Made by a program: the position numbers and the translations under genes. Below are positions 45,884-54,762 of a DNA stretch of 64,000 bases, piece by piece. This stretch comes from Phycisphaerae bacterium (lineage in GTDB: Bacteria > Planctomycetota > Phycisphaerae > UBA1845), in contig JAGFJJ010000048.1 of assembly GCA_024102815.1 (NCBI GenBank), positions 248,001-312,000 of the forward strand, in the 5' to 3' direction. The first letter of the stretch is position 1; each line of letters opens with the position of its first letter. The notes under the pieces were generated by a model. That model ran no database searches, was not told the DNA's origin, and saw nothing but the letters and a program-made list of their open reading frames with translations.

Positions 45884-47008
45884 TTACTTGCGCCGTTCGA
45901 TCGGCGTCACCTTGCGCAGTGCTGGGCCCACATAGGCGCTGAGTGGACGATAGATGCGGTTGTTGGATCGCTGCTCGATATAGTGCGCGCACCAGCCGGT
46001 CACACGGCTGCACACGAACAGGGGGGTGTAAAGATCGAGCGGCAGATCCAGCAAATAGTAAGTGAGTCCACAGGGATAATCGACGTTGGGGTAGATGGGT
46101 TTCTCTTTGTTGACAATGGGGTTCTTGATGGCGTCGTAGATGGCGACAAGTTCCATGCGGCCTTTCTGTTCGGCCAATTTGCGCATTTCGCGTTCGAGGA
46201 TGTGTGCTCTGTGGTCGCCGTTCTTGTAGACGCGGTGGCCGAAGCCCATGACCTTTTCTTTGCGGGCGAGGGCGTCATTCACCCAGGCGGAGGCCTCTTC
46301 CGCGGATTTGAAGCGGGAGAGGAGTTCCATCGCGGCCTCGTTGGCGCCGCCGTGCAGCGGACCCTTCAGGGCGCCGATGGCGCCGACGATCGCGGAGATC
46401 ATATCGGAGGTGGTCGAGCCGATGACGCGGGCGGTGAACGTGCTGGCGTTGAATTCGTGCTCGGCGTAGAGGGTGAGCGTCAGATCGAGAATCTCGGAGG
46501 ATGTCTTGTCGGGATCCCGGCCGTGGCACATGTAGAGAATCTGTTCGGCGTGGTTGAGTCCCGGCTTGGGAGCGACGGGCTCCTTGCCATTGAGCAGACG
46601 GAAGCGGGCGGCGAGCACGTCGGACGATGCGGCGATGAGCCAGATGGCCTGCTCGCGCCAGGCATCGAGATCGTTGCCGCGGACGGGGCAGAAGTGGCCT
46701 GCATAGGAGACGCCGGTGCGGAGGACGTCCATCATGGGGACGTCGCGCGGTATGCCGCGGAGGGCTTCGATCACGGGCTTGGGCAGACCGTGGTATTCGG
46801 CGAGCCGTTTCCTGTATGACTCAAGCTGTTGGGTAGTCGGAAGCTCTCCATACAACAAGAGGTACGCGACTTCACCGAATACCACATTCTCGGCAAGGTC
46901 GGCAATGGCATATCCCCGATAGAGAAGCTGGCCCTGGTCTACACATCCAATGGCGGTGTCGCCGGCGATGCAGCCTTCCAGGCCGGGATTGGCTCGCATG
47001 GTCGTCAT
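45884..47008 (-). CDS. prpC: 2-methylcitrate/citrate synthase
   Basis: 374 residues from the ATG at 47008, which has GGAG nine bases upstream. Citrate-synthase-family motifs: GCIAGDTAIGCVDQGQLLYRGYAI, GPLHGGANEAAM with a catalytic His, MGFGHRVYKNGDHRA, and Arg at CSRVTGWCAHYIEQ. It condenses acetyl- or propionyl-CoA with oxaloacetate. Its position 46 bases after prpB points to propionyl-CoA and the methylcitrate cycle. Confidence 0.85.
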   Translation of the reverse strand: MTTMRANPGLEGCIAGDTAIGCVDQGQLLYRGYAIADLAENVVFGEVAYLLLYGELPTTQQLESYRKRLAEYHGLPKPVIEALRGIPRDVPMMDVLRTGVSYAGHFCPVRGNDLDAWREQAIWLIAASSDVLAARFRLLNGKEPVAPKPGLNHAEQILYMCHGRDPDKTSSEILDLTLTLYAEHEFNASTFTARVIGSTTSDMISAIVGAIGALKGPLHGGANEAAMELLSRFKSAEEASAWVNDALARKEKVMGFGHRVYKNGDHRAHILEREMRKLAEQKGRMELVAIYDAIKNPIVNKEKPIYPNVDYPCGLTYYLLDLPLDLYTPLFVCSRVTGWCAHYIEQRSNNRIYRPLSAYVGPALRKVTPIERRK

Positions 47009-47053
47009 GGTGAGATTCTCCAAACTTCGGGGCGGCGACCGGCCGCCATGTCC

Positions 47054-47908
47054 TTACTTGGGGGCTTTCATCTGGTATTCGATCAGGTCGTAGAGGTCCT
47101 GGCGCGTTTGCATGCGGTCGACCAGTGATTTCTGGGTCCGCTCTTTCTTGATCGTCTGGAGCGCCTCCTGTGCGGCTTTCGTGGCGATCCGCTGGAGCGT
47201 GACCGGGAAGATCACGATTTTGTAGCCCAAGTCGGCGAATTCGTCGACGGTGAGGTAGGGGGTCCGGCCGAACTCGGTCATGTTGGCCAGCAGAATCGTG
47301 GGCACATCCTTGGCGAAGCGTTCAAACTCCTCCGTATTGGTCAAGGCCTCGGGGAAGATGCCGTCGGCGCCGGCGTCGAGGTAGAGGCGGGCGCGCTTGA
47401 CGGCTTCATCATATCCGGTGACGCCGCGGGCATCGGTGCGGGCGATGATGAGGAAGTCCTTCGAGGTTCGGGCCTTGGAGGCGGCGGCGATTTTCTCGCA
47501 CATTTCCTCGACGGGGACGAGTTTCTTGCCCTCGAGGTGGCCGCAGCGTTTGGGGAACTCCTGGTCCTCGAGGTGGATGCCGCTGATGCCGACGGCTTCG
47601 AGGGTTCGAACGGTTCGGGCGGCGTTGTCGGAGCCGCCGTAGCCGGTGTCGGCGTCCATGATGATGGGGATGGTGGTCGAACGGGCGATGTGGTGGGCGT
47701 GATCGCGGGCTTCGGTCAGGGTCATCAGGCCGATGTCGGGCACGCCGCCGACGGAGTTGGCCAGGACGGCGCCGGAGAGATACATGGCATCGAAGCCCTC
47801 GCGCTCGATGAGGCGGGCGCTGAGAGCGTTGAAGGCTCCGGGCATCGCGACCGTGCCCTGGGCAAGTAGGTCTCTGAGTTTCTTGGATCGGGCCGCGGAT
47901 GAGGTCAT
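47054..47908 (-). CDS. prpB: 2-methylisocitrate lyase
   Basis: 284 residues from the ATG at 47908; a longer in-frame start exists at 47953. PEP-mutase/isocitrate-lyase superfamily: PGAFNALSARLIEREGFDAMYLSGA, DADTGYGG metal-binding motif, HLEDQEFPKRCGHLEGKKL with a catalytic-loop Cys, and ARTDARG. It splits methylisocitrate to pyruvate and succinate. It is the first gene of a prpBC operon; prpD or acnD is not in the window. Confidence 0.9.
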   Translation of the reverse strand: MTSSAARSKKLRDLLAQGTVAMPGAFNALSARLIEREGFDAMYLSGAVLANSVGGVPDIGLMTLTEARDHAHHIARSTTIPIIMDADTGYGGSDNAARTVRTLEAVGISGIHLEDQEFPKRCGHLEGKKLVPVEEMCEKIAAASKARTSKDFLIIARTDARGVTGYDEAVKRARLYLDAGADGIFPEALTNTEEFERFAKDVPTILLANMTEFGRTPYLTVDEFADLGYKIVIFPVTLQRIATKAAQEALQTIKKERTQKSLVDRMQTRQDLYDLIEYQMKAPK

Positions 47909-48041
47909 GGGGTTCGGTTCCTCCGGCGTTTTTCGAGACGCGCCATTGTGCATACGCGTGAAAGCGGGGCAAGTGAGACGTTTCGGTCGGCGTTTGCGGA
48001 AGGGTCAGTCCGGCCACGAATGACGGTGAAGTCACCCGGGA

Positions 48042-48740
48042 TCAGCCCTCAGGACGGGAGACGTCGAAGTCGGGCGGTGGGGTGACATCGTGGGAATAGG
48101 GGGAGGAGAGGAACGGACGGGCGGTGCGGGATTCGCCGAGAAGGATCACGAGCACACTGCGACCGATGACGGTTAAGTCAAGCCATAGGCGGCACTTACG
48201 GACGTAGGCGATGTCGTAGAGGATGCGCTCGTCCCAGGAATGGGCGGCGCTGCTGTTGACCTGGGCGAGGCCGGTGACACCGGGACGGACGAGGAGGCGC
48301 TGGCGGCGGAAGTCGTCGTAGGCCTCGACCTGGTCGGGGAGTGTGGGGCGGGGGCCGACAAGGGACATATCGCCTTTGATCACGTTGAAGAGCTGGGGGA
48401 GCTCGTCAATCTTCGAGCGGCGGAGGAACCGGCCGAGGGGTGTGATTTCGGGGTGGTGGAGAGGGACGAGCTCCTTGGGGTCGGGTTTGCGATCGCCGCG
48501 CATGGTGCGGAATTTGATGACCTTGAAGGGGCGGGCGTCTTTGCCGCCGCGCGTTTGGGTAAAGAACACAGGGCCATGGCTGGTGGTTTTGATAAGAATG
48601 GCGGTCAGGATAAGGATAGGGGAGATGATGAGGATCGCCAGGGTTGCCACGAGCATATCGGCTGGGCGCTTGAAGCAACGAAGCCAGATCGAGCGCGAGG
48701 CGTGCACCGGGAGCGATGGGGGGTTGTCGGCCATTACCAT
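48042..48740 (-). CDS. Bacterial sugar transferase (undecaprenyl-phosphate sugar phosphotransferase type)
   Basis: 232 residues, a PglC-like size without the extra N-terminal membrane helices of WbaP. One membrane helix (MLVATLAILIISPILILTAIL) precedes the catalytic region KFRTMR, LPQLFNVIKGDMSLVGPRP, and RPGVTGLAQVNSS. These transfer sugar-1-phosphate to a polyprenyl carrier to begin a glycan. It would initiate surface-polysaccharide synthesis; no other glycan genes are in the window. Confidence 0.88.
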   Translation of the reverse strand: MVMADNPPSLPVHASRSIWLRCFKRPADMLVATLAILIISPILILTAILIKTTSHGPVFFTQTRGGKDARPFKVIKFRTMRGDRKPDPKELVPLHHPEITPLGRFLRRSKIDELPQLFNVIKGDMSLVGPRPTLPDQVEAYDDFRRQRLLVRPGVTGLAQVNSSAAHSWDERILYDIAYVRKCRLWLDLTVIGRSVLVILLGESRTARPFLSSPYSHDVTPPPDFDVSRPEG

Positions 48741-49291
48741 TCATCATACCCATCGGCGGGGAGGGGGAAGAGGCTGGAATCGACGAAGCCACGGAGCCGC
48801 GAAAGTGAGGAAGTTACGTCGCGCAGGCTGAAGCCACGCGGCTCAGAAGAGATGAGGGTCGCCGTGGACTTCATCGGCGGGCTGGTGCAACTGGACGTGG
48901 AGCAGGAGGGGGGCGGGGGACGATGATAATCTTCATCATCGGGTCGGAGCCGGATGGTTGATCCAGACGCGGCCACGGTCGCCATGGCAAGGAAGGCGGG
49001 TAGAGCATGGATGCTGTTGCCGGAACAGTTTTATCACCTGCGCGGAGCGCGGGGGCGGAGGCGATTGCGTGTCCGCTGAAGGACGTCGCGGTGTCACTCG
49101 TAGGACAGGGCGGGGCATGGTTCTCGATTGAGAAGCAGGATGAGGCGGTGGTGGTCCGGCCTCGGGCGCCGTTGTCCCGTCGCTGCACCATTCGCGTGGC
49201 GGCGCTGTTCGAGCACGAAGGGGATGCGAAAGGCACAGCTAGAGAGCAGTGGCACACGGGCGGCGCGGGGCATTGCAGCGTATCGACGGTG
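48741..49291. other. Intergenic region upstream of the methyltransferase
   Basis: About 550 bases. It includes a hairpin GATGAT-AATCTTC-ATCATC (48924-48942) and, at 49232-49263, a copy of the dispersed palindromic repeat. A frame is open from an ATG at 49007, but the repeat runs through it, so this stretch may not be coding. Confidence 0.45.
49232..49263. repeat. Dispersed palindromic repeat, copy C
   Basis: GGCACAGCTAGAGAGCAG followed by TGGCACACGGGCGG. It shares the core GAGAGCAGTGGCACAC with the copy at 50491 and, less exactly, with 60004. If the upstream start at 49007 is used it would be translated. Confidence 0.65.
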
Positions 49292-50092
49292 ATGGGGCGG
49301 GTGGCGTTCGCGCGGGGTGCACATGAGCCGCAGGTGTATCGCCCGTACACGCTCGATCCGCGGCGGAAGCTGCGCGAGCTCTATTTCCCGGTGGAGGCGA
49401 TGCCGGACGATGAGTGGCAGGCGTCGATTCCGCGGTGGCAGAATTACCAGGCGGTGGCGAAGCGGTTGCTGATACAGGCGGGGATTCAGTGGAGGGGTCT
49501 GGATCGGCAGGAGCTGGAAGAACTGACGCTGCACGTGCCTTACCCGGAGCCGGTGGAAGGGTGTGTGCTGCATGCGCTGACGCAGTGGTCGGCGGAGGCG
49601 GGGGAGTGCGTCGTTGAAATCGGCTCGTTTCACGGGCGGTCGCTGACGATGCTGGCGATGGCGCTGCGGGGGTTGGAGAGCGAGTCCCCGCTGATCAGCG
49701 TCGATCCGCACATGGAGCATCCGTGGAACCGGGATCACGTACGGTTATCGATGCGGCAATTGGGGGAAGAGAACCGGCTGGTGCAGTTCGTGTGCGGGGC
49801 GGATCAGGCGGCGAGGCTGTTGCGGCCGGGGACGGCGTCGATGGTTTTCATCGACGGGGACCATGCCTATGAGCAGGTGCTTGCGGATTACGAGAACTAC
49901 CGGGAGCTGGTCGCACCGGGCGGGGTAATGGCGTTTCATGATTTCGATTTCAGCGACCACAACGGGTTGCCGGCGTTGCATCCCGGGGTGCGACGGACGA
50001 TCGAGGGCCATGTCATGCGGGACGGGTCGTTCCGTCCGCTGCTGCTGGCGCACACGCTGTTTGCGTTCGTGAAGCAGGGGTGTAGGGTTTGA
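49292..50092 (+). CDS. Class I SAM-dependent methyltransferase (Methyltransf_24-like)
   Basis: 266 residues from the ATG at 49292; an ATG at 49007 would add 95 residues that include a dispersed repeat. The Rossmann SAM motif reads CVVEIGSFHGRSLTMLA; the acidic motif follows in LISVDPHME and MVFIDGDHAYEQVLADYENYRELVAPGGVMAFHDF. The substrate cannot be told. It lies downstream of an opposite-strand sugar transferase, so glycan modification is possible. Start uncertain. Confidence 0.75.
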   Translation: MGRVAFARGAHEPQVYRPYTLDPRRKLRELYFPVEAMPDDEWQASIPRWQNYQAVAKRLLIQAGIQWRGLDRQELEELTLHVPYPEPVEGCVLHALTQWSAEAGECVVEIGSFHGRSLTMLAMALRGLESESPLISVDPHMEHPWNRDHVRLSMRQLGEENRLVQFVCGADQAARLLRPGTASMVFIDGDHAYEQVLADYENYRELVAPGGVMAFHDFDFSDHNGLPALHPGVRRTIEGHVMRDGSFRPLLLAHTLFAFVKQGCRV

Positions 50093-50201
50093 CTTTGACG
50101 GACCTGTGGGCGCGGTTAGACTTCGGGGCTTTGAATCGGTTCCCGGCGGCGGCGCGGCGGCGGTCCGAGGCGCGGCCCAGGTTTGTAGGGAGTGGCGGTC
50201 G

Positions 50202-50363
50202 ATGTGGACGAAACGAATCTGGCAGGCGTCGCGTTTTCTGGCCTGCGGCGTGATTCTGCTGCAAGCGGGCGGTTGTGACGTGGCGGGCTTTTTGAACTTC
50301 ACGCAGACGGTGTTCCTGGGAATTACCGCGGCCGGGGCGATCGCCATCATTCAGAACATCTAG
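50202..50363 (+). CDS. 53-aa lipoprotein-like small protein
   Basis: ATG with GGGAG nine bases upstream. A short basic start, a hydrophobic core (FLACGVILLQAGGC) with a lipobox, then a second hydrophobic stretch (FLGITAAGAIAIIQNI). Small lipoproteins of this build recur in planctomycetes. Function unknown. Confidence 0.6.
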   Translation: MWTKRIWQASRFLACGVILLQAGGCDVAGFLNFTQTVFLGITAAGAIAIIQNI

Positions 50364-50774
50364 GAGCGGAAGCTCGTCCACCCGCTGACCGAGAGGGCCG
50401 ATCGAAGGCTCGCCGCGGGGTTGGAATCGAGTTCCGCGCGACCCCTGCCTCCGCGTGGCCGCGCGGTCTGAAGCCCGCGTCTCGCAGACAGGCACCGCTC
50501 GAGAGCAGTGGCACACCCGTGATGGCACACCAGCCGGAACGGCGAGGCCGGTCGGGGTCAACCTGAAGCCGCGGAGGCCCGCCCGGCATTCCGGATCGAG
50601 GGGTAATCGACCACTTCAAGCTGTCGGCTCCATGGGGCGGCGTTGACGCTCTGCGGGGCGCACCTATACTGGCCGGACCATCGGCGGGCGTGGACGCTGT
50701 CTGCCCTGCCGGAACCAGCGAGATGGGTGCGCAACCACCTGCCTGCGAAGTATCCACCAGCGGGAGACATTCCA
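50364..50774. other. Intergenic region with a dispersed repeat
   Basis: About 410 bases upstream of the HEAT/receiver gene. It contains the palindromic repeat at 50491-50517 and a GGGAG ribosome-binding site at the right end. No promoter could be called. Confidence 0.45.
50491..50517. repeat. Dispersed palindromic repeat, copy D
   Basis: GGCACCGCTCGAGAGCAG followed by TGGCACACC; same family as the copies at 6733, 28873, 49232 and 60004. Here clearly intergenic. Confidence 0.7.
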
Positions 50775-53072
50775 ATGCGGAAGGCGCGTTTGATGGAGTG
50801 CGGGAATCGGCGTTGTCTTTTCGGGGCGCGTCGGGCGGCCTTGCTCCAGGCTGTGATATTGGGCTTGTTGCTCGCGCCAGCGGCGACATGGGGTCAGGCT
50901 CCGGCGGGCGGGGCATCCCAGACCGGGGCGGACATTCCCGCGGACGCGTCGGCCGAGTCGCTGTTCACCGACTTCCTGCACTATGCGCGCATGGGGCGTT
51001 TTCAACTCGCGGAGGCGTACGCGGATGCGCTGCTCCAACGGCCGGACATTGACCCGCTGGCGGTGCATGCGGCGGCACAAAAGGACAAGCGCAGTCTGGA
51101 CACGCTGATGATCCTGATCCGCAACTCGTCGCTGGGTCCGCAGGCGGAGAAGGTGCTGGACCTGATCAACAAAGGCGAGGAACTGAAGCGGAAGGACCCG
51201 GAGCAGATCCGGGCGAACATCGAGCGGCTGGCGGGCAACCCGCAGCAGGAATACTTCGCGATCGAGAAGCTGGCGGCGTCGGGGGAGTACGCGATTCCGG
51301 CGATGGTGCAGGCATTGCTCGATCCGCAGAAGCAATACCTCCGTGCCCGGCTGGTCAATGCGCTGGGGCTAATGGAACGACCGGCCGTGCGTCCGCTGGT
51401 TCAGGCACTCGACGTGGATGACGACGACGTCCGCCTGCACATCATCCAGGCACTGGGGAAGATCGGTTATCCGCAGGCGGCACCCTATTTGAGCAAACTG
51501 ATTGATAGTGACACGGCGCCGGCACAGACCAAGGAGGCGGCGCGGGCGGCGCTTGAGAACATCGTGGCCAAGTCCGGGCGGCCGATCTCGGGCTCGGCGG
51601 CGGAGCAGTTCTTCAATCTCGGCGAGCGCTATTACTACGAGGACGACGCGGTTCGCGCGGACGGGCGCCTGCCGACGGCCAACGTATGGTACTGGAACGA
51701 CGCGGAGCAGTTGCTGAAGGCGATCGAGGTACCGGAGCCGATCTTCGGATCGGTGATGGCCATGCGCACGAGCGAGGAAGCGTTGCTGCTTCAGAACGAT
51801 CATGCGCCGTCGCTGGCGTTGTGGCTGGCGTCGGACATTCGCCGCGAGCACCGGCTGGGTCTGGACGTGGAGAGCGGCGATCCGGCGGAGCAGCCCGATG
51901 CGGTCGATGCGACCCGTCCGGACGATTTTCCGCGGGCGCTGTACTTCACGCAGGCGGCGGGTCCGCGCTACGCGCACATGGTGCTGGATCGCGCGGTCCA
52001 TGACGGTGACTCGGCAGTGGCACTCGGTGCGATTCGGGCGCTGCGCATCACGGCGGGGGAGAGTTCGCTGATCGGCACGGAGGACTACAAGCAGCCGCTG
52101 GTGCAGGCGCTGCGGTTTCCCGACCTGCTGGTCCGCGTGCGGGCGGCGCTGGCGCTGGGCGGGGCCTTGCCCAAATCGCCGTTTGCGGACGCGCAGCATG
52201 TCATTCCGCTGTTGAGCACGGCGGTGACGCTCACGGGGGCGGAGCATATTGTCGTGGTCGACGGGGACCAGGCCGAGCGCAACCGAGTCATGGGTATCTT
52301 CCGCACGGGCGATCGCGAGGTGATCGGCGAGGCCAGCTTCTACACGGCGATGGACCGGGCAAGAGAGTCCTTCCCGGCGATCTCGGCCGTGGTCGTCGGC
52401 ACGGACATCACCGAGCCTGATCCGGCGTCGGCGCTGGCCCAGCTTCGCGGCGAGTTTCTCTATGCGAAGACGCCGGTGGTGATCCTGGCCGAGCCCGAAG
52501 GGATGCTGATGGCGGAAGATCTGGCGGCGTCGGATGCATATGCGACGGCGGTGCCGGCGGCAGCGGACGACGCGGCAATTCTGGCGGCGCTGGATCGAGC
52601 GCGGGAGAAGGCGGGTCTTGCGGCGGTGGATCATGACTTGGCCATGTCGTTGGCACTCGAGTCGGTGGGGGTGCTGCGGAACATCGCCTTGGATGGACGG
52701 ACGGTGTATGACGTGGGGGCGGCGCAGGGTTCGCTGATCGCGGCGCTGGCGTCGGAGAACGAGATGCTGCGGGTTCGCGCGGCCGAGGTGCTGGCGCTGC
52801 TGGGCAGCGCGGCGGCGCAGCAGGCGATTGCCGACGTGGCGCTGGACGACGGCCAGACGAGTGCGCTGCGGATCGCGGCGTTCGGATCGCTGGCGGAGTC
52901 GGCGAAGCGGTTCGGCAATATGCTGGCAGAGGCGCAGGTGCAGCAACTGGTGGACATTGCGAAGGATGAGCCGGACCTGACGATGCGTACGGCGGCAAGC
53001 GAGGCGCTGGGGGCGGTGAACCTGGCGACGAACGAAGCGAGCGCAATCGTGCGGGGGTATTATCGGGGTTAA
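50775..53072 (+). CDS. Exported HEAT-repeat protein with embedded receiver-like domain
   Basis: 765 residues from the ATG at 50775, with GGGAG eight bases upstream. A signal peptide (ALLQAVILGLLLAPAATWGQA) opens it. HEAT repeats flank on both sides (VRPLVQALDVDDDDVRLHIIQALGKIG; ENEMLRVRAAEVLALLG; LRIAAFGSLAESAKRFG). Between them, residues about 488-613 read like a CheY-type receiver: HIVVVDGDQAERNRVMGIF, ISAVVVGTDITEPDPASALAQLR, TPVVILAEPEG. The phospho-accepting Asp equivalent is not obvious. Exported location and a receiver fold are an odd pairing. Function unknown. Confidence 0.78.
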   Translation: MRKARLMECGNRRCLFGARRAALLQAVILGLLLAPAATWGQAPAGGASQTGADIPADASAESLFTDFLHYARMGRFQLAEAYADALLQRPDIDPLAVHAAAQKDKRSLDTLMILIRNSSLGPQAEKVLDLINKGEELKRKDPEQIRANIERLAGNPQQEYFAIEKLAASGEYAIPAMVQALLDPQKQYLRARLVNALGLMERPAVRPLVQALDVDDDDVRLHIIQALGKIGYPQAAPYLSKLIDSDTAPAQTKEAARAALENIVAKSGRPISGSAAEQFFNLGERYYYEDDAVRADGRLPTANVWYWNDAEQLLKAIEVPEPIFGSVMAMRTSEEALLLQNDHAPSLALWLASDIRREHRLGLDVESGDPAEQPDAVDATRPDDFPRALYFTQAAGPRYAHMVLDRAVHDGDSAVALGAIRALRITAGESSLIGTEDYKQPLVQALRFPDLLVRVRAALALGGALPKSPFADAQHVIPLLSTAVTLTGAEHIVVVDGDQAERNRVMGIFRTGDREVIGEASFYTAMDRARESFPAISAVVVGTDITEPDPASALAQLRGEFLYAKTPVVILAEPEGMLMAEDLAASDAYATAVPAAADDAAILAALDRAREKAGLAAVDHDLAMSLALESVGVLRNIALDGRTVYDVGAAQGSLIAALASENEMLRVRAAEVLALLGSAAAQQAIADVALDDGQTSALRIAAFGSLAESAKRFGNMLAEAQVQQLVDIAKDEPDLTMRTAASEALGAVNLATNEASAIVRGYYRG

Positions 53073-53089
53073 TCAAACTCGTAGCGCGG

Positions 53090-53854
53090 ATGCCTAACAA
53101 GAAGGGCAGCAACGTGCAAGCAAGGCGACGCTATCCAAACGCCCCGATCACGGAAGCGATTATCGACATTCGCGTTGAATTGCCCCCCGGGACCGACGTC
53201 AAGGCTCTTGAGCAAGTCCAAGAAGGGCTCGAAACCTCCTACCCGACAAAGGTGAATCGCCACATCGCGTCAATTCAAGGCCAAATTGGGGGAATTTCGG
53301 CCGCTGCAACCGCGAGTTCGGCGCACATCGGGTATTTGTACACAAGCACAGACGAAAAGCGCGTATTTCAAGCACGGCTTGATGGGTTCACAATGAGTCG
53401 TTTGGCCCCGTACGATCGATGGGAGCCATTTCGAAATGAGGCCCGTCGGTTATGGGATAGGTATCGTTCGATTCTCAAGGTTCGGCGTGTCTTGAGGTTG
53501 GCGGTCCGCTATGTCAATCGGATTGACATCCCGTTACCAATCGACGACCTAAAATCTTACTTGCGGACGGCGCCAGAGGTATCGTCCGACTTGCCGCAGA
53601 ATTTGGCTGGATACTTTATGCAGCTACGAATCCCGCTCAGTGATATTCATTCCACGTTGGTGGTCAATCAAGCTGTTGTTGACTCTGCGAAGCCGGAGTC
53701 GGTCTCCATCATTCTGGACAACGATCTTTACCGAACGGACGAAGTGCCCTCGACCGAGGAAGACATGTGGGATTTTTTTGAGGTGCTTCGCGTCCGAAAG
53801 AACGCGGTTTTTGAAGCGTGCATCACGGATTCATCAAGGGAGTTGTTTCGATAA
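53090..53854 (+). CDS. TIGR04255-family protein
   Basis: 254 residues beginning MPNKKG. Family features: YPNAPITEAIIDIRVELP near the N-terminus, FQARLDGFTMSRLAPYDRWEPF, RRVLRLAVRYVNRIDIPLP and a C-terminal FEVLRVRKNAVFEACITDSSRELF. The family has no established function and is often found in accessory regions. By eye its base composition is less GC-rich than all flanking genes. Its stop overlaps the next start (TAATG), so it is the first gene of a three-gene operon. Confidence 0.82.
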   Translation: MPNKKGSNVQARRRYPNAPITEAIIDIRVELPPGTDVKALEQVQEGLETSYPTKVNRHIASIQGQIGGISAAATASSAHIGYLYTSTDEKRVFQARLDGFTMSRLAPYDRWEPFRNEARRLWDRYRSILKVRRVLRLAVRYVNRIDIPLPIDDLKSYLRTAPEVSSDLPQNLAGYFMQLRIPLSDIHSTLVVNQAVVDSAKPESVSIILDNDLYRTDEVPSTEEDMWDFFEVLRVRKNAVFEACITDSSRELFR

Positions 53855-54138
53855 TGCCCGGACTTGCCGATCGTCCGAAGAGCGTGTCAATTTCACCCTC
53901 GTGGTTCTTAGCGCCAGCTATGTATTGGCCTCAAAGCGAGGCTGGGCAGCAGCTCGGGCGCGCATCCGAACTGGCTTTCACTCATTGGATGGAGCGAGCC
54001 CAGGCGATCATGGAACTGGATCAGGCCGAAACTGCGCCTGCCATGATACCGCGCCCGGTACGCAATTATAGTGTCAAGACGCGATATGTCTTCGCAGGCC
54101 GCGGTCGCCCGCAAAGCCGTAATTGGGATGAATCGTGA
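53854..54138 (+). CDS. Small protein of the TIGR04255 operon
   Basis: 94 residues from the ATG at 53854, overlapping the previous stop by one base. Helical centre (GQQLGRASELAFTHWMERAQAIMELD). No family recognised. Its stop overlaps the next GTG start (GTGA), giving strict stoichiometric coupling. Lower GC like its neighbours. Confidence 0.75.
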   Translation: MPGLADRPKSVSISPSWFLAPAMYWPQSEAGQQLGRASELAFTHWMERAQAIMELDQAETAPAMIPRPVRNYSVKTRYVFAGRGRPQSRNWDES

Positions 54139-54668
54139 TCCGCAAGTCGGTCGAGCCGTGGTGGGAACAGATGGTAGGCGAGTCGCTCGCTCAAGGCGAC
54201 TTCCTTCCGTCATGCTTGATTCCATCGTTTGCGCCGGATTTTGGGACCGGCGCCGCAACGCACGACGTTCCGGTTAGAGAATACGACTGTATTGTCGTAA
54301 CGCAAAGCTGCGACCTTGAAAACGAGAGGGCGGAACTCGCTGCCCTGTGCCCGATTTTCTCGATAATTGAATACGCAGAATTCAATGCACCATTCCAGAA
54401 AAAGGGCGCTTGGGAAGAAGTCCGAAAGGGCCGGCGAGAGGGACTGCACCTGCTCGCCTCCTGGGATGACCCAGCGGATAATCAGCGTTGTGTCGTAGTT
54501 GACTTTCGTGAGATCTATAGCCTACCAATAGGGTATCTCCGAAGCCACGCAACGAACATGGGACCGAGGTGGCGATTAAGGCCTCCCTACCTCGAACACT
54601 TCTCGCAATCTTTCGCAAGATTCTTCATGCGCGTCGGGCTGCCGTCGAGTATTCCGTCGTTTCGATAG
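54135..54668 (+). CDS. Unknown protein of the TIGR04255 operon
   Basis: 177 residues from the GTG at 54135, overlapping the previous stop. A central strand DCIVVTQSCDLENERAE with a conserved-looking Cys-Asp, a VVDFREIYSLPIGYL strand, and an amphipathic C-terminal RPPYLEHFSQSFARFFMRVGLP. The QSCDL segment could be a metal or catalytic site, but I know no defined function. Last gene of the low-GC operon. Confidence 0.75.
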   Translation: MIRKSVEPWWEQMVGESLAQGDFLPSCLIPSFAPDFGTGAATHDVPVREYDCIVVTQSCDLENERAELAALCPIFSIIEYAEFNAPFQKKGAWEEVRKGRREGLHLLASWDDPADNQRCVVVDFREIYSLPIGYLRSHATNMGPRWRLRPPYLEHFSQSFARFFMRVGLPSSIPSFR

Positions 54669-54762
54669 AGACGCGCCTGGTGAGGCTCCAACGCGATCTT
54701 CGCTGCCAATGTGGTGCCCACGAGGAAACTGGACATAAGAATGACTGGCCAACCAGTGGAAC

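Noticed and set aside
51369-52946. Arg/His/Gln-rich open frame antisense to the HEAT/receiver gene
   Set aside because: Composition typical of an antisense shadow.
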